Shown: positions 1-10,219 of the stretch, piece by piece
Layout of the letters: every line of letters begins with the position of its first letter
How positions within the stretch are numbered: position 1 is the first letter of the stretch
Assembly: GCF_900110165.1 (NCBI RefSeq)
Contig: NZ_FOCQ01000005.1
Span: forward strand, 62,001 to 126,000
Origin: Lihuaxuella thermophila
GTDB taxonomy: Bacteria; Bacillota; Bacilli; Thermoactinomycetales; Thermoactinomycetaceae
Direction of reading: 5' to 3'
DNA: 64,000 nucleotides
Program-made: the position numbers and the translations under genes
The notes under the pieces: generated by a model
The model's database searches: none
Told to the model about the DNA's origin: nothing
Seen by the model: the letters and a program-made list of their open reading frames with translations, nothing else

Positions 1-473
1 GGGTACAGCAAGCGGCTGAATACAAGCGGCTTGCCGACCAATGGCAAAAACAAGCGGAGGAGAATCGACAGCAATATCTTCGCGCCCTGGCTGATTTGGA
101 AAATTTCCGCCGCCGGGCGCGCAAAGAAAAAGAGGATGCTGTCAAGTATGCTGTCGTCCCTCTATTGGAAGCCTTGTTACCTGTTCTGGACAACTTTGAG
201 CGCGCATTGGAAGCTGCCGACCAGAATCATGATGCCCAGGCTTTGCAAGAGGGCATTGAGATGGTGTATCGCCAGTTTCTGAATGTGCTTTCACAAGCTG
301 GTCTTACCTTGATCGAAGCGGAAGGCAAACCCTTTGATCCGCATCAGCATCATGCGGTCATGCAAGTGGACAGCGAAGAACATGAGCCCGGCATGGTAGT
401 GGAAGAGCTGCAGGCCGGTTATCGCTATTTGGACCGCGTCATTCGCCCGTCCATGGTTAAAATCAGCAGCTGA
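1..473 (+). CDS. grpE: GrpE nucleotide exchange factor of DnaK (5' end outside window)
   Basis: The reading frame is open from base 3 and ends at TGA 471-473, so only the C-terminal ~156 residues are seen. GrpE releases ADP from DnaK and acts as a cytosolic co-chaperone dimer. Visible are a charged coiled-coil part (LADLENFRRRARKEKEDA) and the C-terminal beta domain with the family signature around HHAVMQVDSEEHEPGMV and ending GYRYLDRVIRPSMVKIS. It lies 99 bases upstream of dnaK, the usual hrcA-grpE-dnaK-dnaJ order. The start and any CIRCE operator lie outside the window. Confidence 0.97.
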   Translation, partial: VQQAAEYKRLADQWQKQAEENRQQYLRALADLENFRRRARKEKEDAVKYAVVPLLEALLPVLDNFERALEAADQNHDAQALQEGIEMVYRQFLNVLSQAGLTLIEAEGKPFDPHQHHAVMQVDSEEHEPGMVVEELQAGYRYLDRVIRPSMVKISS

Positions 474-557
474 TCTGGGCGGATTCCATACGCACCTTCC
501 CGTATTTTTGTCACCATTTTGCCATTTACTATACGATCTATTGTGAACTGGATGTAG

Positions 558-2405
<1,848 letters not shown>

Positions 2406-2435
2406 GAGGAGACGAGATAGAGAATCTCCTCGGCA

Positions 2436-2482
2436 GGAAAGTCAACGTCGAGGCTCTGCCTCGGCCTGGCTTTCCATTTTTT
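2436..2482 (+). terminator. Terminator-like hairpin between dnaK and dnaJ
   Basis: An outer stem GGAAAGTC / GGCTTTCC (2436-2443 with 2468-2475) encloses a second stem CGAGGC-TCT-GCCTCG, and is followed by ATTTTTT. This looks like an intrinsic terminator or attenuator that would reduce dnaJ relative to dnaK. It could also be an mRNA processing or stability element. Confidence 0.6.
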
Positions 2483-2537
2483 GTGGTGGAATCTTATAAA
2501 AGAAAGCGCCAGGTTGACAGCAAGAGGAGGTGGTCGG

Positions 2538-3668
2538 ATGAGCAAACGGGATTATTATGAGGTATTGGGCGTAAACCGTGACGCTTCGGACGATGAAATC
2601 CGGAGAGCGTACCGGAAGCTGGCCCGTAAATACCACCCGGACGTAAACAAAGAACCCGACGCTGAACAAAAGTTCAAAGAGGTAAAAGAAGCTTATGAGG
2701 TTTTGAGCGACCCGCAAAAGAAAGCGCAATATGATCAGTTTGGCCATACCGATCCAACGGGTGGATTTGGCGGCTTTGGCGGAACAGGCAGCGGATTTGG
2801 AGCCCAGGACTTCGGCTTTGGTGACATTTTCGATATGTTCTTCGGGGGCGGGCGCCGCAGCAACCCGAATGCGCCTCGCCAGGGGGCCGACCTGGAATAC
2901 CGTCTCACGATCGAGTTTAAAGATGCCGTTTTTGGAAAAAACGTAGATGTGGTCATTCCGCGTACAGAAACATGTGATACGTGCCGGGGTACAGGTGCCA
3001 AGCCCGGAACGTTTCCGGAAGTATGTTCGGTCTGCCAGGGAAGCGGGCAGGCGGAAGTGGTCCAAAACACACCGTTTGGCCGCATCGTCAACCGCAGGGT
3101 TTGCCACGCTTGCGGAGGAACGGGCAAGATGATCCGCGAGAAATGCACCACCTGCACCGGCTCAGGTAAAGTAAAGCGGAAGAAGAAGATCAATGTCAAA
3201 ATCCCTGCCGGTATTCACGAAGGGGCACAGCTTCGCGTCAGCGGGGAAGGGGAGCCGGGCATCAACGGCGGACCCCCGGGAGATCTTTACATCACAATCC
3301 TGGTCAAGTCGCATGACTTCTTCAAGCGGGATGGGGATGACCTTACCTGCGAATTGCCGATCACATTTGCCCAGGCAGCATTGGGTGACGAAGTGATCGT
3401 TCCCACTTTAAACGGCCGTGCCCGTCTGAAGATCCCGGCCGGTACGCAAACAGGTACGGAGTTCCGCATGCCCGGAAAAGGAGTTCCCCGCTTGCGCGGA
3501 TACGGGCAAGGGGATTTGCGCGTCAAAGTGCGCGTGGTGACTCCGACCAAGTTAACGGAAGAACAAAAACAAGCGTTGCGTGAATTTAACCGCCTGTGCG
3601 GTGAGTACATCCATGAGCAAAGCAATAATTTCTTTGATAAAATGAAAAAAGCATTTCGAGGTGACTAA
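2538..3668 (+). CDS. dnaJ: Hsp40 co-chaperone DnaJ
   Basis: A 376-residue type I DnaJ that stimulates DnaK ATPase and delivers substrates. ATG 2538 was chosen because of the SD AAGAGGAGG at 2522-2530 and the family start [12 protein letters not shown]. The J domain (residues 1-70) carries the HPD motif in KYHPDVNK. A Gly/Phe-rich stretch follows. Four CxxCxGxG zinc repeats ([32 protein letters not shown]) fall around residues 145-210, then the C-terminal substrate-binding region. Confidence 0.98.
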   Translation: MSKRDYYEVLGVNRDASDDEIRRAYRKLARKYHPDVNKEPDAEQKFKEVKEAYEVLSDPQKKAQYDQFGHTDPTGGFGGFGGTGSGFGAQDFGFGDIFDMFFGGGRRSNPNAPRQGADLEYRLTIEFKDAVFGKNVDVVIPRTETCDTCRGTGAKPGTFPEVCSVCQGSGQAEVVQNTPFGRIVNRRVCHACGGTGKMIREKCTTCTGSGKVKRKKKINVKIPAGIHEGAQLRVSGEGEPGINGGPPGDLYITILVKSHDFFKRDGDDLTCELPITFAQAALGDEVIVPTLNGRARLKIPAGTQTGTEFRMPGKGVPRLRGYGQGDLRVKVRVVTPTKLTEEQKQALREFNRLCGEYIHEQSNNFFDKMKKAFRGD

Positions 3669-3743
3669 TTTGTCGGGAAGGCCGTTTTTCCGCCGGGTGG
3701 TTTCGTCATTGCCTTGAGTCAGAAAAATGGCCTTCACCACTGA

Positions 3744-3766
3744 ACGGGCAAATCAGCCCGTTTTTC
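3744..3766 (+). terminator. Intrinsic terminator after dnaJ
   Basis: Stem ACGGGC-AAATCA-GCCCGT (3744-3761) followed by TTTTCT. It ends the dnaK-dnaJ unit; prmA starts 24 bases further on, so some read-through is likely. Confidence 0.6.
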
Positions 3767-3789
3767 TCTATTTAAAAGGGGGATCCGTG

Positions 3790-4734
3790 TTGAACTGGAT
3801 CGAAGTCAATATTCATACAAGCCATGAAGCGGTTGAAGCGGTCAGCCATCTGCTTCAGGAGCTGGGGGCGGACGGGGTGGTGATCGAGGATCCGGAAGTG
3901 CTCGGACGAAAATGGGAAACCTCTTATGGAGAGATCATCGAACTTTCCAAAGAGGACTATCCCGAGCAAGGGGTCCGGGTGAAAGGTTACCTGTCCGAGT
4001 TGAAACTGGAGGATCCGAAGGCACTTGTCGCACGGCTCCAAACAGAGATGCAGCAATTGAAAACGTACGGCATCGACCCGGAACCGGCAGTCGTCGAAAC
4101 AAAGGTGGTGGATGAAGAATCCTGGGCCAACGAATGGAAGAAATATTATAAGCCCGTCAAAGTTACGGAGCGTTTAACCGTTAAGCCGACCTGGGAAGAA
4201 TACACCGCCGAATCCGATCAGGAGAAGATCATCGAGCTGGACCCGGGGATGGCGTTTGGTACGGGAACCCATCCGACCACGAAGCTCAGCATGCGTCTGA
4301 TGGAAAAATATATGGCTCCCGGCATGCGCGTCATCGATGTCGGGTGCGGCAGCGGAATCCTCAGCATCGCAGCGGCCAAATTAGGAGCCAAACAAGTGCT
4401 GGCCGTCGATCTGGACCCGCTGGCGGTGGTGAGCACAGAAAACAATGTAAAACAAAACGGAGTGCAAGAAGTAGTTACCGCCCGTGAAGGAGATCTGCTG
4501 AAAGGAGTGGCGGAGAGAGCGGAATGTGTGGTGGCCAACATTCTGGCGGAGATCATCCTGCTCTTCGCCCATGAACTGCCCCGGGTGCTTACTCCCGGCG
4601 GCATCTTCATCGCTTCGGGAATTATCGAAGAAAAAGCGGAGCAGGTAGCTGCTGCCCTGGAGCAATTCGGACTCGAGGTATTGGAAACCATTGACGAAGA
4701 ACGCTGGGTAGCCATTGCCGCAAAAAAATGGTAA
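3790..4734 (+). CDS. prmA: Ribosomal protein L11 methyltransferase PrmA
   Basis: A 314-residue SAM-dependent enzyme that trimethylates L11. TTG 3790 is taken as start: it lies 7 bases after AGGGGG (3777-3782) and gives M-N-W-I-E-V-N-I-H-T, which lines up with the B. subtilis protein start; GTG 3787 would add one residue. The C-terminal methyltransferase domain shows PGMAFGTGTHPTTKLS, the SAM motif VIDVGCGSGILSIAA, and the catalytic-loop motif VANILAEII. It is the usual gene between dnaJ and rsmE. Confidence 0.96.
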   Translation: MNWIEVNIHTSHEAVEAVSHLLQELGADGVVIEDPEVLGRKWETSYGEIIELSKEDYPEQGVRVKGYLSELKLEDPKALVARLQTEMQQLKTYGIDPEPAVVETKVVDEESWANEWKKYYKPVKVTERLTVKPTWEEYTAESDQEKIIELDPGMAFGTGTHPTTKLSMRLMEKYMAPGMRVIDVGCGSGILSIAAAKLGAKQVLAVDLDPLAVVSTENNVKQNGVQEVVTAREGDLLKGVAERAECVVANILAEIILLFAHELPRVLTPGGIFIASGIIEEKAEQVAAALEQFGLEVLETIDEERWVAIAAKKW

Positions 4735-4751
4735 ACTGATAGGAGTGTCCG

Positions 4752-5498
4752 ATGCAACGATATTTTATCTCGCCAGACCAAGTGAATGATGAACGGATTC
4801 TGATCACCGGCGATGATGTGCATCATATCAAAAACGTGATGCGAAGCCGTCCGGGCGATCAGCTGGTCTGTTGTGACGGTCAAGGCAGGGACTATCTTGC
4901 AGAGATCGAAGAATTGACCCCGGCAGCCATCCGTTGCCGGGTGATTCAGATTTCCCCTTCCAAAGGGGAACCCAAGACACAAGTGACGATTGCACAGTCC
5001 CTGCCTAAAGGGGATAAACTGGAGTGGATCTTACAAAAAGGGACAGAGATCGGTGCTGTCCGTTTTCTTCCCTTTACTTCCGAACGTACCGTTGTTAAAA
5101 TAGATAGCCGCAAGACCGATAAGAAACACGAACGCTGGGAGCGGATAGTCAAGGAAGCCGCCGAGCAGTCTCATCGGGGCATCATTCCGGAAGTCGCCCG
5201 CCCCGTCAGTTGGAAAGAACTGCTCGAAGAAATAAAGTCCGCAAAAACCGCCTGGATCGCTTACGAAAAGGGAGGCCAACCCCTTGCCAAAAGCTTGGCG
5301 GAAGCCGCTTCTGAAGAGATTCTGCTCATTATCGGCCCTGAAGGCGGATTTACGGAGACAGAGGTGGCCGAAGCCGAAGCGGCAGGGGCGGTCCCCGTTA
5401 CTTTGGGGATGCGGATTTTACGTACGGAAACAGCTTCCTTGGCCGCTTTATCCTGTATATTATTTCAACGAAATGATCTGGGAGGTGAAACGGAATGA
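4752..5498 (+). CDS. rsmE: 16S rRNA m3U1498 methyltransferase RsmE
   Basis: A 248-residue SPOUT-family enzyme that methylates N3 of U1498 in 16S rRNA. The start ATG has AGGAG at 4741-4745. An N-terminal PUA-like part (MQRYFISPDQ) is followed by the trefoil-knot SAM site, with LIIGPEGGFTETEVAEAE and LGMRILRTETA near the C-terminus. The stop overlaps the mtaB start by four bases (ATGA), showing translational coupling. Confidence 0.97.
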   Translation: MQRYFISPDQVNDERILITGDDVHHIKNVMRSRPGDQLVCCDGQGRDYLAEIEELTPAAIRCRVIQISPSKGEPKTQVTIAQSLPKGDKLEWILQKGTEIGAVRFLPFTSERTVVKIDSRKTDKKHERWERIVKEAAEQSHRGIIPEVARPVSWKELLEEIKSAKTAWIAYEKGGQPLAKSLAEAASEEILLIIGPEGGFTETEVAEAEAAGAVPVTLGMRILRTETASLAALSCILFQRNDLGGETE

Positions 5499-6838
5499 AC
5501 ACCGTTGCTTTCCACACGTTGGGTTGCAAAGTAAACGCCTATGAGACGGAAGCCATGTGGCAACTGTTTAAAAAAGCGGGTTATCAGCGGGTGGACTTCG
5601 AAGAGAAAGCGGATGTCTATCTGATCAACACCTGTACGGTAACCAACACGGGGGATAAAAAGAGCCGTCAGGTGATCCGCCGCGCGATCCGCAAAAATCC
5701 CGATGCGGTGATTTGTGTAACCGGTTGTTATGCGCAAACTTCCCCGTCTGAAGTGGCTGCGATTCCGGGAGTCGATATCGTGATCGGCACGCAGGGACGC
5801 GACAAGCTGATTGAATACGTGGAACGTTTCCGCCGTGAACGCCAGCCGATCAATGCGGTTGGCAACATCATGAAGCAGCGCGAATTTGAGGAACTGGACG
5901 TTCCGACCTTCTCCGACCGTACCCGCGCATCGCTTAAAATCCAGGAGGGCTGCAACAACTTCTGCACCTTCTGCATCATCCCTTGGGCGAAGGGGCTCTC
6001 CCGCAGCCGGAAACCGGAGAGCGTCCTCAAACAAGCCCGCCAGCTGGTGGAAGCCGGTTACAAAGAGATCGTTCTTACCGGAATTCACACCGGAGGTTAC
6101 GGCGAGGACTTTGAAAACTACAAACTTGCCGATCTCCTCTGGGACCTGGACAAAATCGAAGGTCTGAAACGCATCCGCATCAGCTCCATCGAAGCCAGCC
6201 AGATCGATGAGCGCGTGATCGAAGTGCTGAACGCCTCCGAAAAAATGTGCCGCCACCTGCATATTCCCCTCCAAGCAGGGGATGACGCGGTTCTGAAACG
6301 GATGCGCCGCAAATATACGGTGGCAGAGTACAAGGAGAAAATCATGCGCCTGCATGAAGCGATGCCCGATGTGGCCATTACCACCGATGTCATCGTCGGA
6401 TTCCCGGGCGAAACCGACGAGCAATTTGAAAACGGCTACCGGTTTATCGAAGAGCTGGGAATGTATCAATTGCACGTATTCCCGTATTCCAAACGGACCG
6501 GAACGCCGGCTGCGCGCATGCCGGACCAAGTGCCGGAAGAGGTCAAACACGAACGGGTGAAACGCCTGATCGAACTCTCCAACCGCCTGTCTCTCCGGTA
6601 CGCGCAAAAATTCGTCGGCGATGTGCTGGAAGTGATTCCGGAACGCCCGTACAAAGAAGATCCGAAGAGCGGCTTGTACATGGGATATTCCGACAACTAC
6701 CTTCAAGTCGTCTTCCCTGCCCAAGAAGAATGGGTCGGCAAAGTGTGCAGGGTCCGCATCGACAAAGCCGGTTCCGAATACTGTCACGGCACCTTTGTCC
6801 GTGTTGTTGAAGACACCCCCCGTCCGGCTGCCGTTTAA
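5495..6838 (+). CDS. mtaB: tRNA t6A37 methylthiotransferase MtaB
   Basis: A 447-residue radical-SAM enzyme that turns t6A37 into ms2t6A37 in tRNAs reading ANN codons. The N-terminal UPF0004 domain holds three cysteines (LGCKVNA, NTCTVTN, TGCYAQ) for the first [4Fe-4S] cluster. The radical-SAM motif CxxxCxxC is seen in EGCNNFCTFCIIPWAKG. A TRAM domain ends the protein. GTG/ATG choice is settled by SD GGGAGGTG and the four-base overlap with rsmE. Confidence 0.97.
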   Translation: MNTVAFHTLGCKVNAYETEAMWQLFKKAGYQRVDFEEKADVYLINTCTVTNTGDKKSRQVIRRAIRKNPDAVICVTGCYAQTSPSEVAAIPGVDIVIGTQGRDKLIEYVERFRRERQPINAVGNIMKQREFEELDVPTFSDRTRASLKIQEGCNNFCTFCIIPWAKGLSRSRKPESVLKQARQLVEAGYKEIVLTGIHTGGYGEDFENYKLADLLWDLDKIEGLKRIRISSIEASQIDERVIEVLNASEKMCRHLHIPLQAGDDAVLKRMRRKYTVAEYKEKIMRLHEAMPDVAITTDVIVGFPGETDEQFENGYRFIEELGMYQLHVFPYSKRTGTPAARMPDQVPEEVKHERVKRLIELSNRLSLRYAQKFVGDVLEVIPERPYKEDPKSGLYMGYSDNYLQVVFPAQEEWVGKVCRVRIDKAGSEYCHGTFVRVVEDTPRPAAV

Positions 6839-6844
6839 TGCTCG

Positions 6845-6888
6845 AAGCTGTTCGCTTGTCCTGAGCAGACAAGTGAACAGCTTTTTTG
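6845..6888 (+). terminator. Intrinsic terminator after mtaB
   Basis: A long near-perfect stem: AAGCTGTTCGCTTGTC (6845-6860) pairs with GACAAGTGAACAGCTT (6868-6883) and is followed by a T run. Confidence 0.9.
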
Positions 6889-6974
6889 CTTGTGGTATTT
6901 TTCGTAAACATCGTTTATAATGGAAATGTGATATGAAACTATGTTTCATCAGGCGAAACAAGGAGGGATCGGAA

Positions 6975-7727
6975 TTGGGCGAAAAGAGCAAAGTGGTTCA
7001 ACAGTTTGATCGATCAGGGGAGGCATACCTTACAAGCCAGGTTCATGCAAAAGGGCAGGATTTGGAATGGATCAGGGAGTTAGCCATGCGATCTCCCGGG
7101 GAAAAAGCGCTGGATATTGCAACCGGTGCGGGTCATACTGCATTTCTGTTAAGCGGATGCATCAAACACGTGGTGGCGTTGGATGTAACACCCAAGATGG
7201 TGAAACTCGCTTCAGATGAAGCAAAAAGGCGGAAGATTCGTAATCTCACATTTGTGCTGGGGGATGCGGAAGCCCTTCCCTTTATCGACAGCTATTTCGA
7301 CCTAGTCACTTGCCGCATCGCCGCACATCATTTTCCGAATGTCAAAAAAGCGGTACAAGAGATGTACCGGGTTCTTCATCATGACGGCCTGCTCATCCTG
7401 ATCGATAATATTGTTCCGGATGATGCCGACAGTGCCAGGCTGCTCAATCAGATTGAAAAGCTGCGCGATCCCTCCCACCACGAATCCCTCACATTGAACC
7501 GTTGGCACCGGCTTTTTACGGAAGCGGGCTTCTCCGAGGTATCCTGCTATCGCACGTGGACGACGCCGATGGATATTCCCGAATGGCTGGACCGGGCCAA
7601 AACCCCTCCTTCCGACCGTGAGATGATTTATGCGCTGTTCGAACAGGCAAAACAGGATAAATGGGTAGATAATCAAACCATTTTCCTGCAAAAAGTAATG
7701 TGGGTATGCCGAAAAAATCAACCATGA
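6975..7727 (+). CDS. Class I SAM-dependent methyltransferase, UbiE/MenG-like
   Basis: A 250-residue methyltransferase of unknown substrate. TTG 6975 is preferred because AAGGAGGG (6959-6966) precedes it by 8 bases; ATG 6933 upstream has no SD. Motif I is LDIATGAGHTAFLL (about residue 40), motif II VVALDVTPKMV, and a later TCRIAAHHF region resembles the UbiE/YcgJ branch. It has its own position between two unrelated units and is followed, with an ATGA overlap, by a broken acetyltransferase gene. The substrate cannot be read from sequence. Confidence 0.85.
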   Translation: MGEKSKVVQQFDRSGEAYLTSQVHAKGQDLEWIRELAMRSPGEKALDIATGAGHTAFLLSGCIKHVVALDVTPKMVKLASDEAKRRKIRNLTFVLGDAEALPFIDSYFDLVTCRIAAHHFPNVKKAVQEMYRVLHHDGLLILIDNIVPDDADSARLLNQIEKLRDPSHHESLTLNRWHRLFTEAGFSEVSCYRTWTTPMDIPEWLDRAKTPPSDREMIYALFEQAKQDKWVDNQTIFLQKVMWVCRKNQP

Positions 7728-8073
7728 TCCGTCCACTGAGTCCTCATGATTCCCCCGCTGTCATGGAGCTGGTGAGAAGGTTGCTTGCCCATGCACTCTT
7801 TCAACCCGACGAGAATCAACTGAGCCGGATCATCTTATCTTACCGGACGGGAAAAGAGCGTTCGCTCTATTTGTTCGAGACAGAAAACGGAGTACTTGGT
7901 AGTCCTGGCCTTGCGATCCATAAAGATGAAAAATCTTGCATATCGCTGTGAACCCCGACAGCCGGGAACAGGGAATCCGCTGGAAGATGGTCAACGAAAT
8001 AGCGGAAAAAAATCTTTATCCCGGATCTGTGGTTGGGAGAAGGGGAACGGAAAGGTCTTATTACAAACGTTGA
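7724..8073 (+). pseudogene. Decayed GNAT acetyltransferase gene
   Basis: The frame opening at ATG 7724 (overlapping the previous stop as ATGA) reads MIRPLSPHDSPAVMELVRR, a GNAT-like N-terminus, then stops near 7951. The GNAT core continues in another frame as HIAVNPDSREQGI, the acetyl-CoA loop region, to YYKR before TGA 8071. At least one frameshift, likely two (an alternate frame gives VVLALRSI near 7898), separate the parts, and the C-terminal third is missing. I read this as an inactivated gene; a sequencing error could explain one shift but not the missing end. Confidence 0.65.
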
Positions 8074-8123
8074 CCCGACGATAACAGTGTTCCGGGATTT
8101 CTTCTTACCCGTTAAAATTGCCT

Positions 8124-8159
8124 AAAAAAAGCCGCTCCAGCGAACTGAGCGGCTTTTTC
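8124..8159. terminator. Bidirectional terminator
   Basis: Stem GCCGCTC (8131-8137) with GAGCGGC (8147-8153), flanked by an A run on the left and a T run on the right, so it serves both the broken GNAT gene (+) and spo0M (-). Confidence 0.85.
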
Positions 8160-8175
8160 CTTCATGGAACCATCA

Positions 8176-9108
8176 TCATAAATCTTCTTCTCCGCCGAAC
8201 AAGCCATCGAATAACCCGACATCATCGCTTTCTTCCCCTTCTCCAAAATCGGCTGCAAATCCGTCTTCCACGATGTCCTGAAATGCTTCCGCGGCGATCA
8301 ATCCGGCGGCAAATGCGCCAACCGCTCCGGTTATGCCGGAGAGTTTGTGGCGGAAATGATGATAGAAACGCTGTTTATCATGTACATAGCTGTGGGGATG
8401 CTCAACCATTTCCGTAAGCACTTGCCGGAGGAAAGGGACGAGTTGTCCCGGATCATCCAGCACGCGATTTTCGATCCAAACTTCCCGTTTCAGTTCCTGT
8501 TCACCCGTAAACGAATATAAATCCATTTCCAGCAACAGGCGGATTCCTTCTTCTTCCATTCCTGCCACAAATCCGAGTTCTTTGGCTTCCTCTTTGAGAA
8601 AGGAAGTCGGGCTGAATTCAAATTCCTGCATATAACCGTCAAAGGAACGGGAACCGTATTTTTCACGGAAGCCCAGTTGTTCCAATGCGGTAAAGATATT
8701 TTGCAAACGCTGGGGGGGCATGATGAGAACCGGATCCCTGTCCGTACTGTCCACCGCTCCGGCGATATCCAGATGGGTCACGAAATAATACGAAACCGAG
8801 TAGCCGGAGAGCAGCAGATTCTTGGGCAACTCGTAGGAAAAAGGAAGTGTTTTTCTCTCTCCCGGTTGAATTTGAAAGGAACCGGGGAACGGAAAACGAT
8901 GGATCAACACCGTTTGCTCCTGTTTCTCCGTGTGCACGCTCATCATAAAATCGATGTCGATCCCGTTGATCTCTTGTGGCACCGTTCCTCCTTGAATGAC
9001 CAATTCTCCGCTCACTTGCTCTCCCAGCGTATATTCTTCTTGATCTAAAACCAAATCCACTTGAGCCGCGCCTTTGCCCAATTTTGCCATAAATTTCTTA
9101 AAAACCAA
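8176..9108 (-). CDS. spo0M: Sporulation-control protein Spo0M
   Basis: A 310-residue arrestin-like SpoOM-family protein; in Bacillus it affects sporulation and cell-division control. The start is a TTG at 9106-9108, 8 bases after GGAGG on the minus strand, giving MVFKKFMAKLGKGAAQVDLVL, close to the Bacillus N-terminus. The N-terminal beta-sandwich (residues 10-130, with GELVIQGG) is followed by a C-terminal part with VEHPHSYVHDKQRFYHHFRH and an acidic tail. It lies downstream of cdaS on the same strand; a TATAAT hexamer (9151-9156, minus) may belong to its own promoter. Confidence 0.88.
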   Translation of the reverse strand: MVFKKFMAKLGKGAAQVDLVLDQEEYTLGEQVSGELVIQGGTVPQEINGIDIDFMMSVHTEKQEQTVLIHRFPFPGSFQIQPGERKTLPFSYELPKNLLLSGYSVSYYFVTHLDIAGAVDSTDRDPVLIMPPQRLQNIFTALEQLGFREKYGSRSFDGYMQEFEFSPTSFLKEEAKELGFVAGMEEEGIRLLLEMDLYSFTGEQELKREVWIENRVLDDPGQLVPFLRQVLTEMVEHPHSYVHDKQRFYHHFRHKLSGITGAVGAFAAGLIAAEAFQDIVEDGFAADFGEGEESDDVGLFDGLFGGEEDL

Positions 9109-9233
9109 GATATTTTCCTCCCGAATCCTATGCGGTTTGCAACTAGCCATATTATACATGGAAAACAGCGCTGGAAACTGTTTCAAATATGTAAAAGTGA
9201 TGATCGATTTATCAAGTAACGGAGGATGACACG

Positions 9234-9470
9234 ATGCCCTCACTCTGTATAGGCCGCGGATGTTACGGTGTAGGCGAAACATTCATACACGGAAGATTTC
9301 ATCTGGCGTTCTATTTTGGCCTCTCTCCATTTGAAAAGGCGAAACCGAGATCGGGAGAAGGGTTCAGCCTCTTTCCAATCCGTTACCGGACGTTCGGCGG
9401 TTTGCTTTCCGATCCGGATACGCTTAGGATGGCAGCCCGCTCGCATACAGCGGATACAACTTCCCTTTAA
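9234..9470 (+). CDS. Doubtful small ORF between spo0M and cdaS
   Basis: ATG 9234 has a good SD (GGAGG, 9221-9225, spacing 8) and opens 78 codons, but the protein has no motif I recognise, no membrane segment and overlaps the 3' end of cdaS in antisense. A minus-strand frame of similar length (9240-9485) exists in the same bases. The 315-base gap 9109-9423 therefore holds no sure gene; a real product cannot be ruled out. Confidence 0.2.
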   Translation: MPSLCIGRGCYGVGETFIHGRFHLAFYFGLSPFEKAKPRSGEGFSLFPIRYRTFGGLLSDPDTLRMAARSHTADTTSL

Positions 9471-10044
9471 ATGCAAAGGAGGCATTTCCGGTTTCTTCGG
9501 AAACTACAATGACCAGCGCGTCACTCCGTTCGGACAACCCAAGGGCAGCCCGATGCCGGGTTCCCAATTTTTGTTCGCTCTTTTTGCCGGAAAGAGGCAG
9601 AATATGGGCTGCAGATATAATGATGTCACCGCGGATGAGCACGGCTCCGTCATGCAACGGACTTCCGGGAAAAAAGATCGACTCCAGAAGTGAACTGGTA
9701 AAGGTAGCATGGACGGGCGTCCCGTGCCCGACCAGAGGATCTAAAGCATCTTGCCGTTCCACGATGATCAGTGCCCCGTGTTTACGCTCAGACAGGTGGC
9801 GGATGCTTTTGGCCAGCTCCAAATATTTATTGGTATGGGTGGATAAATAACATTGCAGGTAAAAGGAAGAGGCCAATGCTTCAATCTGGATCAACTTATT
9901 TTTTAGTTCAGCGAATTGGCGAAGCAGGCAGGTCGTTTCATTGTCCAACGTTTGCCTGAGCTGATGGATGTCTGAAGTGAGACACGATAAATATTCTTTG
10001 ATCTGTTGCTTAAGCGGTGAGAAGTCACAATCCAAATGTTTCAT
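9424..10044 (-). CDS. cdaS: Sporulation diadenylate cyclase CdaS
   Basis: A 206-residue soluble enzyme that joins two ATP into c-di-AMP. ATG 10042-10044 (MKHLDCDFSPL) has CGGAG five bases upstream and gives the length of B. subtilis CdaS. The N-terminal ~65 residues form the two inhibitory helices of CdaS, with no membrane segments, unlike CdaA. The DAC domain shows the DGA motif in LHDGAVLI and the RHR motif in GTRHRAALG. In Bacillus CdaS acts in the forespore and in germination; no clear sigma-G box is visible here. Confidence 0.93.
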   Translation of the reverse strand: MKHLDCDFSPLKQQIKEYLSCLTSDIHQLRQTLDNETTCLLRQFAELKNKLIQIEALASSFYLQCYLSTHTNKYLELAKSIRHLSERKHGALIIVERQDALDPLVGHGTPVHATFTSSLLESIFFPGSPLHDGAVLIRGDIIISAAHILPLSGKKSEQKLGTRHRAALGLSERSDALVIVVSEETGNASFAFKGKLYPLYASGLPS

Positions 10045-10163
10045 AGGCACTCCGGACTTTTTTGATGATGAGGTTAGTCTGCCCATTTTCATGCCGGAAA
10101 TTCCCCGGATAAACCGTACCCGGCTGCTGACCGGGAAGCGAATCCGTTTTTGTGAAGATGATC

Positions 10164-10193
10164 TTGTTTCCCGCATCCAACTTGTGCTATGAT
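10164..10193 (+). promoter_or_regulatory. Probable sigma-A promoter for the NUDIX-DeoC ORF
   Basis: TTGTTT (10164-10169), 18-base spacer, TATGAT (10188-10193), 26 bases before the start codon. Confidence 0.4.
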
Positions 10194-10219
10194 CACTACG
10201 CAAAAAAAGGTGAAAAAGG

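Noticed and set aside
5465-6991. Long minus-strand open frame opposite mtaB (508 codons)
   Set aside because: Shadow of the mtaB codon pattern without recognisable domains or a proper start region.
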